NCBI RefSeq assembly: GCF_016907655.1
Contig: NZ_JAFBCL010000001.1
Span: 2,638,001 to 2,702,000 of the forward strand
Direction of reading: 5' to 3'
Source of the DNA: Saccharothrix algeriensis
GTDB taxonomy: Bacteria > Actinomycetota > Actinomycetes > Mycobacteriales > Pseudonocardiaceae
Length of the DNA stretch: 64,000 bases
In this document: positions 9,941 through 18,729 of the stretch, one piece after another
Layout of the letters: each line of letters opens with the position of its first letter
Position numbering within the stretch: position 1 is the first letter of the stretch
The notes under the pieces: generated by a model
What the model was told of the DNA's origin: nothing
Database searches by the model: none
What the model saw: the letters and a program-made list of their open reading frames with translations, nothing else
Position numbers and translations under genes: made by a program

Positions 9941-11425
9941 ATGCTCGAGGGTGTCCCCACCCCAATCAGCACGATCGTCCTCGCGGCGGGCGAAGGCACC
10001 CGCATGCGCTCAGCCACCCCCAAGGTGCTGCACCGGATCGGCGGTCGCTCCCTCGTGGAGCACGCGGTCCGGGCCGCCGCGGGGACCGAACCGGACCACC
10101 TGGCCGTCGTCGTCGGGCACGGCCGCGCCGCGGTGGCGCAGCACCTGGACGGCCTGTCCGCCGCGCTGGACCGCAAGGTCGTCGTCGCGGTGCAGGAGGA
10201 GCAGAAGGGCACCGGGCACGCGGTGGGCTGCGGCCTCGCCGAGCTGCCCGCGGACCTGGGCGGCACCGTCGTGGTGACCTACGGCGACACGCCGCTGCTG
10301 GACTCGGCGACGTTGACCGAGCTGCTGCACGCCCACGGCGCCGCGGGCAACGCCGTGACCGTGCTGACCGCCCTGCTGGACGACCCGACCGGGTACGGGC
10401 GGATCGTGCGCTCGGCGTCCGGGCAGGTCGAGGCGATCGTCGAGCAGAAGGACGCCACGGCCGACCAGCGGGCCATCCGGGAGATCAACTCGGGCGTGTA
10501 CGCGTTCGACGCGGCGGTGCTGCGCGACGCGCTGGCGCGGATCTCGACCGACAACGCGCAGGGCGAGCTGTACCTGACCGACGTGCTGGCCGTCGCGCGG
10601 TCGGACGGCCGGGGCGTGGGCGCGGTCGTGACGGCCGACCCGTGGCTGGTGGAGGGCGTCAACGACCGGGTGCAGCTGGCCCGGCTCGGCGCGGAGCTGA
10701 ACCGCCGGACCGTCGAGCGGTGGATGCACGAGGGCGTGACCGTGGTCGACCCGGCGACCACCTGGCTGGACGTGGACGTGCGGCTGGCGCGGGACGTGCT
10801 GGTCGAGCCGGGCGTGCAGCTGCGCGGGGGCACGGTCGTCGGCGAGGGCGCGGTCGTCGGGCCGGACACGACGCTCAGCGCGTGCTCGGTCGGCGCGGGC
10901 GCGAGCGTCGTGCGCACCCACGGCACCGGCGCGGAGATCGGGCCCGGCGCGTCCGTCGGCCCGTTCGCCTACCTGCGGCCCGGCGCCCGGCTGGGCAACG
11001 GCGGCAAGATCGGCACGTTCGTCGAGGTGAAGAACTCCGACATCGGCGCCGGCAGCAAGGTGCCGCACCTGAGCTACATCGGCGACGCCACCATCGGCGA
11101 GAACTCCAACATCGGCGCGGCCAGCGTCACCGTGAACTACGACGGGGTGAACAAGCACCGCACCGTCATCGGTTCGCACGCCAAGACCGGCTCCGACAAC
11201 ATGTTCGTCGCACCCGTGACGGTCGGTGACGGCGCTTACACCGGCGCGGGCACCGTCGTGCGCCGCGACGTCCCACCGGGCGCGCTGGCCGTGTCCGGCG
11301 GTCCGCAGCGCAACCTGGAGGGCTGGGTCGTCCAGCGCAGGCCGGGCACACCGGCCGCCGACGCGGCGCAGCGGGCGCTGGCGGCGCAGAATGCCGAAAC
11401 GACAGAGGAAGGGCGCCGACCGTGA
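9941..11425 (+). CDS. glmU: Bifunctional GlcNAc-1-P uridyltransferase / GlcN-1-P acetyltransferase
   Basis: A 494-residue GlmU, which makes UDP-GlcNAc for peptidoglycan in two steps. The N-terminal pyrophosphorylase domain has LAAGEGTRM near residue 13 and the TYGDTPLL motif. From about residue 250 the hexapeptide repeats of the left-handed beta-helix acetyltransferase domain follow, including [24 protein letters not shown] and [19 protein letters not shown]. The ATG at 9941 has an AGGGAG site about 8 nt upstream. It overlaps prs by 4 bp, an order conserved in actinobacteria. Confidence 0.98.
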   Translation: MLEGVPTPISTIVLAAGEGTRMRSATPKVLHRIGGRSLVEHAVRAAAGTEPDHLAVVVGHGRAAVAQHLDGLSAALDRKVVVAVQEEQKGTGHAVGCGLAELPADLGGTVVVTYGDTPLLDSATLTELLHAHGAAGNAVTVLTALLDDPTGYGRIVRSASGQVEAIVEQKDATADQRAIREINSGVYAFDAAVLRDALARISTDNAQGELYLTDVLAVARSDGRGVGAVVTADPWLVEGVNDRVQLARLGAELNRRTVERWMHEGVTVVDPATTWLDVDVRLARDVLVEPGVQLRGGTVVGEGAVVGPDTTLSACSVGAGASVVRTHGTGAEIGPGASVGPFAYLRPGARLGNGGKIGTFVEVKNSDIGAGSKVPHLSYIGDATIGENSNIGAASVTVNYDGVNKHRTVIGSHAKTGSDNMFVAPVTVGDGAYTGAGTVVRRDVPPGALAVSGGPQRNLEGWVVQRRPGTPAADAAQRALAAQNAETTEEGRRP

Positions 11426-12405
11426 ACCTCACCATGCCCGGAACGCCGAAGAAGAACCTGATGCTGTTCGGTGGGCGCGCCTACCCGGAGCTGACCGAGC
11501 AGGTGGCCAAGCACCTGAACGTGTCGGTCACCCCGCAGTCGGCCTACGACTTCGCCAACGGCGAGATCTTCGTCCGGTTCGAGGAGTCGGTGCGCGGCTG
11601 CGACGCGTTCGTCATCCAGTCGCACTGCGCGCCCATCAACCAGTGGCTGATGGAGCAGCTGATCATGGTCGACGCGCTGAAGCGGGCCTCCGCCAAGCGC
11701 ATCACGGTGATCATGCCGTTCTACCCCTACGCCCGGCAGGACAAGAAGCACCGCGGTCGCGAGCCGATCTCGGCCCGCCTGGTGGCCGACCTGTTCAAGA
11801 CCGCGGGCGCGGACCGGCTGGTGGCCGTCGACCTGCACACGGCGCAGATCCAGGGCTTCTTCGACGGCCCGGTGGACCACCTGTGGGCGATGCCGCTGCT
11901 GGCCGACCACATCCGCAACAAGTACGCGGGCCAGGAGCTGACGGTGGTCTCCCCCGACGCCGGCCGCACCAAGCTGGCGGAGAAGTGGGCCGACACCCTG
12001 GGCGGCACGCCGATCGCGTTCATCCACAAGACGCGCGACCCGCTGCGGCCGAACGAGGTCGTGGCGAACCGGGTGGTCGGCCAGGTCCGGGACCGGCTGT
12101 GCGTGGTGATCGACGACATGATCGACACCGGCGGCACGATCACCAAGGCCGTGGACCAGCTGCTGGCCGAGGGCGCGTCGGACGTGGTCATCGCGGCCAC
12201 CCACCCGGTGCTGTCCGGCCCGGCGGTGGACCGGCTGCGCGACTGCGGGGCCCGCGAGGTCGTCTTCACCGACACCCTGCCGATCCCGGCGGACAAGCGG
12301 TTCGACGCCATGACCGTGCTGCCGATCGCGCCCCTGCTGGCCCGCGTGATCCAGGAGGTGTTCGAGGACGGCTCGGTCACGAGCCTGTTCGACGGCAACG
12401 CCTGA
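11422..12405 (+). CDS. prs: Ribose-phosphate pyrophosphokinase
   Basis: A 327-residue PRPP synthase that transfers pyrophosphate from ATP to ribose-5-phosphate, feeding nucleotide, His/Trp and arabinogalactan precursor synthesis. Visible motifs are [18 protein letters not shown] (ATP-binding region), [12 protein letters not shown] (metal and active site) and [13 protein letters not shown] (PRPP loop, about residue 232). The GTG start overlaps the glmU stop as GTGA, so the genes are translationally coupled. A strong hairpin at 12433-12472 ends the unit. Confidence 0.98.
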   Translation: MNLTMPGTPKKNLMLFGGRAYPELTEQVAKHLNVSVTPQSAYDFANGEIFVRFEESVRGCDAFVIQSHCAPINQWLMEQLIMVDALKRASAKRITVIMPFYPYARQDKKHRGREPISARLVADLFKTAGADRLVAVDLHTAQIQGFFDGPVDHLWAMPLLADHIRNKYAGQELTVVSPDAGRTKLAEKWADTLGGTPIAFIHKTRDPLRPNEVVANRVVGQVRDRLCVVIDDMIDTGGTITKAVDQLLAEGASDVVIAATHPVLSGPAVDRLRDCGAREVVFTDTLPIPADKRFDAMTVLPIAPLLARVIQEVFEDGSVTSLFDGNA

Positions 12406-12432
12406 CCCCCGCGGGTCGACCGGCGGGACCGC

Positions 12433-12472
12433 CGCGGCCGGCGCGTCGTCACCCGACGGCGCGCCGGCCGCG
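12433..12472 (+). terminator. Strong hairpin terminator after prs
   Basis: CGCGGCCGGCGCG (12433-12445) and CGCGCCGGCCGCG (12460-12472) form a perfect 13-bp stem with a 14-nt loop that can pair further. It starts 28 bp past the prs stop. Confidence 0.7.
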
Positions 12473-12762
12473 CCCGTTCCGGGCGACCGACCGCGCCGGG
12501 CACCTCGCGGCCGGGACCTCGCGAGCGGGGCCGCCGGTGATCGGCCGGGCGCCCGTCGCCCACCCCCGATTAGGCCCCCACCCGCGGACCGGCCTACACT
12601 GTTCAGGTTGCCTCGGCGAGGGCGAGCATCACGCTCGGCGTGATCGACGCGGCGGTTGTGATGCCGCGCGTGTCCACCCTCCGCGCCGCCCGCCGCCGCA
12701 GGCCAGCACCCCGCTCAGCCCCGCCCGACGTATCAAGGCCAGACCGTTAGGAGAGCCCCACC
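12473..12762 (+). promoter_or_regulatory. rplY upstream region with possible long leader
   Basis: No gene is seen in this stretch. A TACACT -10-like element at 12595-12600 would start transcription near 12607, giving a leader of roughly 155 nt before rplY. A small hairpin, CGAGC-ATCAC-GCTCG, lies at 12623-12637. No known riboswitch or leader family was recognised, and the -35 is poor. Confidence 0.3.
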
Positions 12763-13368
12763 GTGTCCGAGGTCCGTCTCGCCGCAGAGGAGCGCACCGA
12801 GTTCGGCAAGGGCGCAGCCCGCCGCACCCGTCGTGCCGGCAAGATCCCCGCGGTGCTCTACGGCCACGGTTCCGACCCGAAGCACCTGGCCCTGCCGGCG
12901 CTCGAGTTCGCCCGTGTCGTCCGCGAGCACGGTCACAACGCAGTTCTGACGCTGGACATCGACTCCACCAGCGAACTCGCGCTGACCAAGACCGTCACCA
13001 CCCACCCCATCAAGAACTACATCGAGCACGTCGACCTGCTGCTGGTGCAGCGGGGCGAGAAGGTCACCGTCGACGTGCCCGTGCTCGTCGTCGGCGAGCC
13101 CGCGCCCGGCGTCCTGGTCACCCAGGACCTGACCACCATCCAGGTCGAGGCCGAGGCGCTGCACATCCCCGAGCAGGTCGAGGTGTCGATCTCCGGTGTC
13201 GAGGCCGGCACCCAGATCCACGCCTCGGACCTCGCGCTGCCGACGGGCGCCTCCCTGGTGACCGACGCCGACGCCCTGGTCGTGGCCGTCAACGCCGCTC
13301 CCACCGCCGCCGAGATGGACGGCGGCGAGGGCGAGGGCGCCGGCGCCGAGGCCGCCGAAGAGAGCTGA
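12763..13368 (+). CDS. rplY: 50S ribosomal protein bL25 (Ctc form)
   Basis: A 201-residue long-form L25 that binds 5S rRNA. It starts [20 protein letters not shown], has the typical IPAVLYGHG motif, then a second all-beta CTC domain (about residues 95-185) and an acidic Glu/Ala/Gly-rich tail. The GTG start has an AGGAG site 9 nt upstream. It precedes the DivIVA-repeat gene and pth, an order shared in part with mycobacteria (pth-rplY). Confidence 0.96.
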   Translation: MSEVRLAAEERTEFGKGAARRTRRAGKIPAVLYGHGSDPKHLALPALEFARVVREHGHNAVLTLDIDSTSELALTKTVTTHPIKNYIEHVDLLLVQRGEKVTVDVPVLVVGEPAPGVLVTQDLTTIQVEAEALHIPEQVEVSISGVEAGTQIHASDLALPTGASLVTDADALVVAVNAAPTAAEMDGGEGEGAGAEAAEES

Positions 13369-13427
13369 GCCCTATCACGTCGGGCTGGTCGAACGGCACG
13401 CCTCCCCCGCCTCCGGGCTGGGGTGGC

Positions 13428-13943
13428 GTGCCTTCGTCGTCCCTGAGCCCGGCGGAGGTCCGCCGGGCGGCGCTGCCCCGCAGGCGCAGCGGCAAGGGCT
13501 ACGACCCGGCGCAGGTCGACGCGTTCCTGCTCAGGATCGCGGACGCGCTGGCCGGGCGCACCCGGATGCACCCCGACGAGGTGCGCAACGCGGTGTTCCA
13601 CGAGGTGCCCGGCGGGTACGACCAGCGCGCCGTGGACGACCTCCTCACCCGCCTGGAGTGGCAGCTGCGGGCCGGGTCGGTGCCGCCGACGTCGCTGCGG
13701 TCCGGCGCGGACCTGCTGGCGGTGAAGCTGCCGCGGTCCTCGAACGGCTACGATCCCCGCGAGGTCGACGCCTTCCTCGCGCGGGCCGCCACGTCGCTGG
13801 ACGGGCGCGGGCGGATGACGTCGAGCGAGGTCCGCCACACGCGGTTCAGCACCACGTCGGGTCTGCGGCGCGGTTACCGGACCCGTGCGGTGGACGCCCT
13901 GTTGGACGAGCTTGAGCAGGAGTTCCGGTCCCGTGGCCGATGA
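13428..13943 (+). CDS. DivIVA-motif repeat protein, short (four motifs)
   Basis: About 171 residues built from four copies of the roughly 35-residue DivIVA-like motif, each with xxEVRxxxF followed by GYDxxxVDxFL; for example [15 protein letters not shown] and [15 protein letters not shown]. The motif is named after the membrane-binding head of DivIVA/Wag31, the polar-growth scaffold, but the long coiled coil of true DivIVA is absent. The GTG at 13428 follows GGGGTGGC. The frame is open further upstream but without a better start. It overlaps pth by 11 bp, so the two are co-translated. Function unknown; a link to polar growth or septation is inference. A longer relative lies at 17164-18447. 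Confidence 0.8.
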   Translation: MPSSSLSPAEVRRAALPRRRSGKGYDPAQVDAFLLRIADALAGRTRMHPDEVRNAVFHEVPGGYDQRAVDDLLTRLEWQLRAGSVPPTSLRSGADLLAVKLPRSSNGYDPREVDAFLARAATSLDGRGRMTSSEVRHTRFSTTSGLRRGYRTRAVDALLDELEQEFRSRGR

Positions 13944-14502
13944 CGTGAGCCTGGTCGTGGGACTGGGCAACCCCGGACCCAGGTACGAGGGCAACCGCCA
14001 CAACGTCGGGTTCCTGGTCCTGGACGTGCTGGCCGAGCGGGTCGGCGGCCGGTTCAAGGCCCACCGGGGCGGCGCCGAGGTGCTGGAGGGCCGGCTCGGC
14101 TCCCGGCGCGTCGTGCTGGCCAAGCCGCGCGGCTACATGAACACCTCGGGCGGGCCGGTGGCCGGCACCGCCAACTTCTACAAGGTCCCGCCGGCGAACA
14201 TCGTCGTCGTGCACGACGAGCTGGACCTGCCGTTCGCGACGGTGCGGATGAAGCTGGGCGGCGGCGAGAACGGCCACAACGGGCTGCGGTCGATCACCAA
14301 GTCGCTGGGCACGAAGGACTACCACCGCGTGCGCTTCGGCGTGGACCGCCCGCCGGGCCGGATGGACCCGGCGGACTACGTGCTGCGGGACTTCTCGCCG
14401 GTGGAGCGCAAGGAACTGGCTTTCGAGCTGGACCGGGCGGCGGACGCGGTGGAGGCGTTGCTGGAGCTGGGCCTGGAAGCCGCCCAGAACAAATTCCACT
14501 GA
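13933..14502 (+). CDS. pth: Peptidyl-tRNA hydrolase
   Basis: A 189-residue esterase that releases tRNA from prematurely dropped peptidyl-tRNA. Motifs are [20 protein letters not shown] with the catalytic His, [19 protein letters not shown] and [12 protein letters not shown]. The GTG at 13933 has AGGAG 10 nt upstream and overlaps the DivIVA-repeat gene; a GTG at 13945 is also possible. The last codons and stop form the first unit of a 16-bp tandem repeat (14488-14535). Confidence 0.97.
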   Translation: MADDVSLVVGLGNPGPRYEGNRHNVGFLVLDVLAERVGGRFKAHRGGAEVLEGRLGSRRVVLAKPRGYMNTSGGPVAGTANFYKVPPANIVVVHDELDLPFATVRMKLGGGENGHNGLRSITKSLGTKDYHRVRFGVDRPPGRMDPADYVLRDFSPVERKELAFELDRAADAVEALLELGLEAAQNKFH

Positions 14503-14535
14503 GCACAAGTTCCACTGAGAACAAATTCCACTGAG
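14488..14535 (+). repeat. 16-bp tandem repeat (x3) across the pth stop codon
   Basis: Units at 14488-14503, 14504-14519 and 14520-14535 read A(A/C)... CAA(A/G)TTCCACTGAG with at most two differences, followed by a decayed fourth unit (CACGCGTTCCGC). The first unit encodes the pth C-terminal NKFH and the stop. As 16 is not a multiple of three, the copies lie in different frames and are not coding. Confidence 0.85.
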
Positions 14536-14558
14536 CACGCGTTCCGCAGGCCCTCCGA

Positions 14559-15416
14559 TCACGACGCCAGCAGGTCGAACTGGAAGCCGACCACGAACAG
14601 GGCGAAGGCGGCCAGGCGGATCCGGTAGTCGGCGCGGCGACCGCCGAACGCGGAGGCGAGCGCGGTCGCCAGGATCGTGACCAGCAGGCCGTAGGCGATG
14701 CGCGCCACGACCACGACCAGCAGCACGCCCTGTTCCAGCCAGGAGGCCGCCGTCGGCCTCCTGACGACCTGCACCACCAGCAGCAGGCCGGCGAACAGGC
14801 CGAGCCCCTCCGCCGCGTCCGCCCACCCGGCCCGCCCGCCGTCCCCGGTCAGGACGGCCCACAGCAGCGCGCCGAGCCACAGCGCGATCGCCGCCAGGGC
14901 GACCCACCCCCACCACCGCGAGGGCCGGTCCGCGCCCGGGGCCGAAGCCGCCTCCCGAGCCGCTGCCGACTCCGCGCGGGCCTCCTGCCGCCGCGCCTCC
15001 CGTTCCGGGTCCACCGGGCGGGCCGACGAGCCCCGGTGGCCGGGCAACTCCCAGTCCCCGCCCACGAGCGGGCCGAGCCTGTCGCGGCGGACGTCGTCCT
15101 CCGCCTCCCCGAGCACCGCCTCCGCCCGGTCGACGGCGACGCGGGCCGCGATCAGCCGCCGGCGCCGGCGGTACTCGGCGTTGTGGGCGCGGACCCGCTC
15201 GACGCCGTCGGCCCAGCGGTGGCCGCCCAGGGCCCGGGCCACCGCGTGGATGCGGCGCGCCCCGACGAGGTCCAGGACCACGACCAGCCCGGCCGCGAAC
15301 TGCAGCAGCTTGCCCAGCCGGCCCCAGTGCAGGATCGGCCGGCCCCACAACCGGAGGCCGTCGACCCGCTGACCGTCCAGCCAGCGGGCCCAAGCCTCCA
15401 GTAATTCGACGTCCAC
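14559..15416 (-). CDS. Uncharacterised multi-pass membrane protein
   Basis: About 285 residues, family not recognised. Hydrophobic segments near residues 36-52, 175-197, 208-222, 231-258 and 267-283 suggest four or five membrane passes. Between the first two lies a charged Arg/Glu/Ala-rich cytoplasmic region of about 120 residues, partly coiled-coil-like (RAHNAEYRRRRRLIAARVAV). The GTG at 15416 lies directly after the fatty acyl-AMP ligase stop, so the two are probably one transcript and the start is translationally coupled. An association with the ligase is inference from position. Confidence 0.65.
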   Translation of the reverse strand: MDVELLEAWARWLDGQRVDGLRLWGRPILHWGRLGKLLQFAAGLVVVLDLVGARRIHAVARALGGHRWADGVERVRAHNAEYRRRRRLIAARVAVDRAEAVLGEAEDDVRRDRLGPLVGGDWELPGHRGSSARPVDPEREARRQEARAESAAAREAASAPGADRPSRWWGWVALAAIALWLGALLWAVLTGDGGRAGWADAAEGLGLFAGLLLVVQVVRRPTAASWLEQGVLLVVVVARIAYGLLVTILATALASAFGGRRADYRIRLAAFALFVVGFQFDLLAS

Positions 15417-15417
15417 C

Positions 15418-17058
15418 TCAGCGCGGCACCAGGGACGACGCGGCCGAGCGGCGCAGCTTGCCCGACGGCGTCTTGGGCAGGCTGCCCGGCCCGAGCACCA
15501 CGACCGAGTAGGGGCGCAGGCCGACCGCGTCCACGACCCGCGCGCTGACCCTCCTGCCCAGCTCCCGCGCCGCCTCGTCCTCGCCGGCGAGCTTGGACTC
15601 CACGACCACCGCGAACCGCTCGCGGCGCGTCCCGGCGTCCAGCCGCACGGCGACCGCGTTGCCCGCGCGGACGCCCTCCACGGAGGCCGCGGCGCGCTCG
15701 ATGTCGGTCGGGTAGATGTTGCGGCCACCCATGATGATCACGTCCTTGCGCCGCCCGCAGACGACGACCTGGCCGCCCACGACGTAGCCCTCGTCGCCGG
15801 TGTCGAGCCAGCCCTCGGCGTCCCGGGTGGCGCGCGGGCCGTCGACGGTCAGGTAGCCGGGCGTCACGGCCTCGCCGCGCACCCGCAGGTGGCCGACCTC
15901 GCGCTCGCCGCGCACCGCGCCCGAGTCGTCCACCACCTGCACCTCCAGCCCGGGCAGCGGCGGGCCGAGCAGCGGGAACGCCCGCGCGTTCGGGCTGCCC
16001 GCCGCCACCGGCACGGCCCGCCGGCCCGCTTCCAGCTCGTCCGGGTCCACGACGTCGACGCTGATCCCGGTGGACACGGGCGCGAACGCCACGCCCAGCG
16101 TCGTCTCCGCCATGCCGTACGCGCAGAGCACGCACTCCGCCGGCATCCCGAACCGCGCGCCCGCGTCGGTGAACGCCTTCACCGCGGTCGGGTCGATGGG
16201 TTCCGCGCCGTTCAGCGCGATCCGCAGCCGCGACAGGTCCCACGTGCCGTCCGCGACGCCGCCCATGCGGCGGGCGGCGATGGCGTAGGCGAAGTTCGGC
16301 GCGGCGGTGATCGTGCCCCGGTAGCGGCTGATCAGGTCCGGCCACAGGGTCGGGCGGGCGAGGAAGTCCACCGGGGTGACCTTGACCAGGTCGATGCCGA
16401 ACAGCATCGGCACGGTCAGGAAGCCGACCATCCCCATGTCGTGGAACAGCGGCAGCCACGACACCATGCGGTCGGCCTCCGGGTCCAGGCGGGCGGCCAC
16501 CTCCATCGCCCTGGCGTTGGACCACAGGTTGCCGTGCGTGATCCGGACGGCCTTCGGGTCGGCCGTGGAGCCGCTGGTGAGCTGGAGCAGCGCCGTGGCG
16601 GACTCGTCCACCCCGACCGGTTCCGCGAGCGGTTCACCGGTCAGGTCGGTCAGCCTGCGGTAGGCGACGCCGTGCTCGTCCAGCACGGCGGACAGCGCGT
16701 CGAACGGGCTGCCCAGCAGCACCAGGCGCGCGTCGATCATGGCCAGGACGCGCAGCGTGTCCGCGGCCCACTCGGCGAGGTCGGTGCGGGCCGTCGGCTG
16801 GTGCAGCATGGTGGTGCTGCCGCCGGAGAGCCACACGGCCTGCACGGCGGGCGCGATCTCGGCCGGGTCGCCCGCCAGCACGGCGATCGACGCGCCCGGC
16901 CCGACGCCGCCGGAGACCAGCGCGCCGGCCATCCGCGCGGCCCGCTCGTGCACCTCGGCCCAGGTCCGGTGGACCGGCGCGGCCGGTTCCCCGGTCGTCA
17001 TGCCACGGCTCCCGGAGTTCGCCGCGGTCGCCACCATCGTGTCCACGAACCGGCTCAT
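15418..17058 (-). CDS. Fatty acyl-AMP ligase (FadD32/Pks16-like)
   Basis: A 546-residue ANL-superfamily enzyme that activates a fatty acid with ATP. The P-loop-like motif LTSGSTADPKAVRITH is at about 160-175, the A5 motif YGMAETTLGVAF near 315, and DTGDEGYV and GRRKDVIIMGGRNIYPTDIE near 420-450. The C-terminal catalytic Lys is in LPKTPSGKLRRS. Length, the short N terminus and the motif set fit the fatty acyl-AMP ligase branch (which passes acyl-AMP to carrier proteins) better than acyl-CoA synthetases, but this needs a tree. Position near pth and ispE matches mycobacterial pks16 (Rv1013). No carrier protein or polyketide synthase is nearby. Confidence 0.88.
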   Translation of the reverse strand: MSRFVDTMVATAANSGSRGMTTGEPAAPVHRTWAEVHERAARMAGALVSGGVGPGASIAVLAGDPAEIAPAVQAVWLSGGSTTMLHQPTARTDLAEWAADTLRVLAMIDARLVLLGSPFDALSAVLDEHGVAYRRLTDLTGEPLAEPVGVDESATALLQLTSGSTADPKAVRITHGNLWSNARAMEVAARLDPEADRMVSWLPLFHDMGMVGFLTVPMLFGIDLVKVTPVDFLARPTLWPDLISRYRGTITAAPNFAYAIAARRMGGVADGTWDLSRLRIALNGAEPIDPTAVKAFTDAGARFGMPAECVLCAYGMAETTLGVAFAPVSTGISVDVVDPDELEAGRRAVPVAAGSPNARAFPLLGPPLPGLEVQVVDDSGAVRGEREVGHLRVRGEAVTPGYLTVDGPRATRDAEGWLDTGDEGYVVGGQVVVCGRRKDVIIMGGRNIYPTDIERAAASVEGVRAGNAVAVRLDAGTRRERFAVVVESKLAGEDEAARELGRRVSARVVDAVGLRPYSVVVLGPGSLPKTPSGKLRRSAASSLVPR

Positions 17059-17163
17059 GGTCGACAGGGTAGAGCGCCTCCGGGCGCATTGAGCCGATAG
17101 GGCGAAACATCTTCACCACCGTGCGGCGATACTCCCCGGTATACGACCGAAGGAGGTATCGGG

Positions 17164-18447
17164 GTGGCCGGGTTCCCAACGCGTCAGCACACACCGGCAC
17201 ATCCGGCGCCGCTGTTGAGCGCGCAGGATCTGCGCCAGGTCGCGTTCCACCGCCCGCCGCCCGGCCTGCCCGGCTACGACGAGCAGCAGGTGGACGACTT
17301 CCTGGACCGCATCGAGGCCACCCTGCTCGGCCGCGACGACGTCGGCGAGCAGGAGGTGCGCCGGATGCGCTTCCGCCCGGCCAGGCCCGGCTACCACGCG
17401 GCCGAGGTCGACGTGTTCATGGACCTGGTGGCGGAGACCCTGCGCTCCACGCCCCAGCGCAGGCAGGCGGTGGCGCCGGCGCAGGGCGCGCACGCCACGT
17501 CCACGAAGATGCGCCCCGCGCCCCGGCTCACGCCGCAGGACGTGCGGGGCGTGCGCTTCCACAAGCCCCGCCCCGGCAACCGTGGCTACCACGAGGGCGA
17601 GGTCGACGCCTTCCTGGACCGCGTCGAGGCCACCCTGGCGGGCCGCGACCACCTGACCGCCACCGAGGTGCAGGAGGTCGAGTTCCCCTTCGCCCCGCCC
17701 GGCCGGGTCGGCTACGACGAGGACGACGTGGACACGTTCCTGGACCTCGTCGTGGTGACCCTGGAGCGCGCCCCCGCTCCCCCGCCGCGCCCGCGCCCCG
17801 TCCCGGACGACGCCACCGCCCCGGTCCGCCCGATCCGCGACGCGGTACCCGCCGAGGCCGCGCCGGCCCCCGCCGAGGCCGCGCCGCCGGCCCGCGACGA
17901 CGCCGGCGCCCGCCCGCTGACGGCCCGCGACGTCCGGACCGCCGCCTTCGGCAAACCGCCCCGCGGCCGGCGCGGCTACCAGGAGTCCCAGGTGGACAGG
18001 TTCCTCGACCGCGTGGAGAACACGCTGCTGGGCCAGGACGACCTGACCGCGCAGGAGGTCCGCGAGGTCAGGTTCAGCCGCCCCGTCTTCGGCCGCCGCG
18101 GCTACGACGAGACCGAGGTGGACACCTTCCTGGCGAGGGTGGAGAAGCAGCTGCGCGACAGCCCGCCGGGCCCGGGCGCGATCCCGCCGATCACGACGTG
18201 GCAGCAGCTGCGCGCGCTCCGGATCCCCCAGGCCGGCCCGAACCAGCGCGGCTACCGGACCTCCCAGGTGGACCGCGTGCTGGAGGAGGTCGGCATCGCC
18301 CTGGACGGCATGATCGGCGCGTCGTCGGAAGAGGTCGCCAACACCAGGTTCGCCCTCGCGCTGATGAACGGCCAGGGCTACGACCGCGCCTACCTGGACG
18401 AGCTGATGCCCCTCCTGGTCACCGCCCTGCGCCGCCGAGGCCGATGA
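17164..18447 (+). CDS. DivIVA-motif repeat protein, long (eight motifs)
   Basis: A 427-residue protein with eight DivIVA-like motifs arranged as four pairs (about residues 18-95, 118-198, 242-325 and 330-420), separated by Pro/Ala-rich linkers. Each has (E/D)(V/L)R...F then GY(D/H/Q)xxxVDxFLDxVxxTL. Odd-numbered motifs end LLGxDD or similar and even-numbered ones do not, so the repeating unit is a pair. The GTG has an excellent AAGGAGGT site 6 nt upstream. It has the same motif pairing as the gene at 13428-13943, so the two are probably paralogues. No membrane segment. Function unknown; a polar or septal scaffold is inference. Confidence 0.82.
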   Translation: MAGFPTRQHTPAHPAPLLSAQDLRQVAFHRPPPGLPGYDEQQVDDFLDRIEATLLGRDDVGEQEVRRMRFRPARPGYHAAEVDVFMDLVAETLRSTPQRRQAVAPAQGAHATSTKMRPAPRLTPQDVRGVRFHKPRPGNRGYHEGEVDAFLDRVEATLAGRDHLTATEVQEVEFPFAPPGRVGYDEDDVDTFLDLVVVTLERAPAPPPRPRPVPDDATAPVRPIRDAVPAEAAPAPAEAAPPARDDAGARPLTARDVRTAAFGKPPRGRRGYQESQVDRFLDRVENTLLGQDDLTAQEVREVRFSRPVFGRRGYDETEVDTFLARVEKQLRDSPPGPGAIPPITTWQQLRALRIPQAGPNQRGYRTSQVDRVLEEVGIALDGMIGASSEEVANTRFALALMNGQGYDRAYLDELMPLLVTALRRRGR

Positions 18448-18729
18448 CCCGAGCGCCCCCAACGCGCCGATCCCCCCGTACCGCTCCCAATGCGCTCCAC
18501 GGGGTTTGAGAGCAGCGGGACCACCGCAGAGGGACCACGACGCAAGGCGAACGCTCCGCACGCAGGCCCCCGCTCAAGCCGGGAACGCTGCGCAGAACGA
18601 CCACACCACCGCTCGTAGACCAATCCGCCGGTGAGATCCCCTTCTCCCCTGCAGCCAAGGGGGACCCGCCCCGACAGCCCGACCTCCCCAGCCAACGGAT
18701 CAACCCGCAGCCCTCGACCGGCCGGCGGA
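18448..18729. other. Convergent intergenic region
   Basis: About 280 bp between convergent genes. No gene, strong hairpin or repeat was recognised. Confidence 0.4.
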
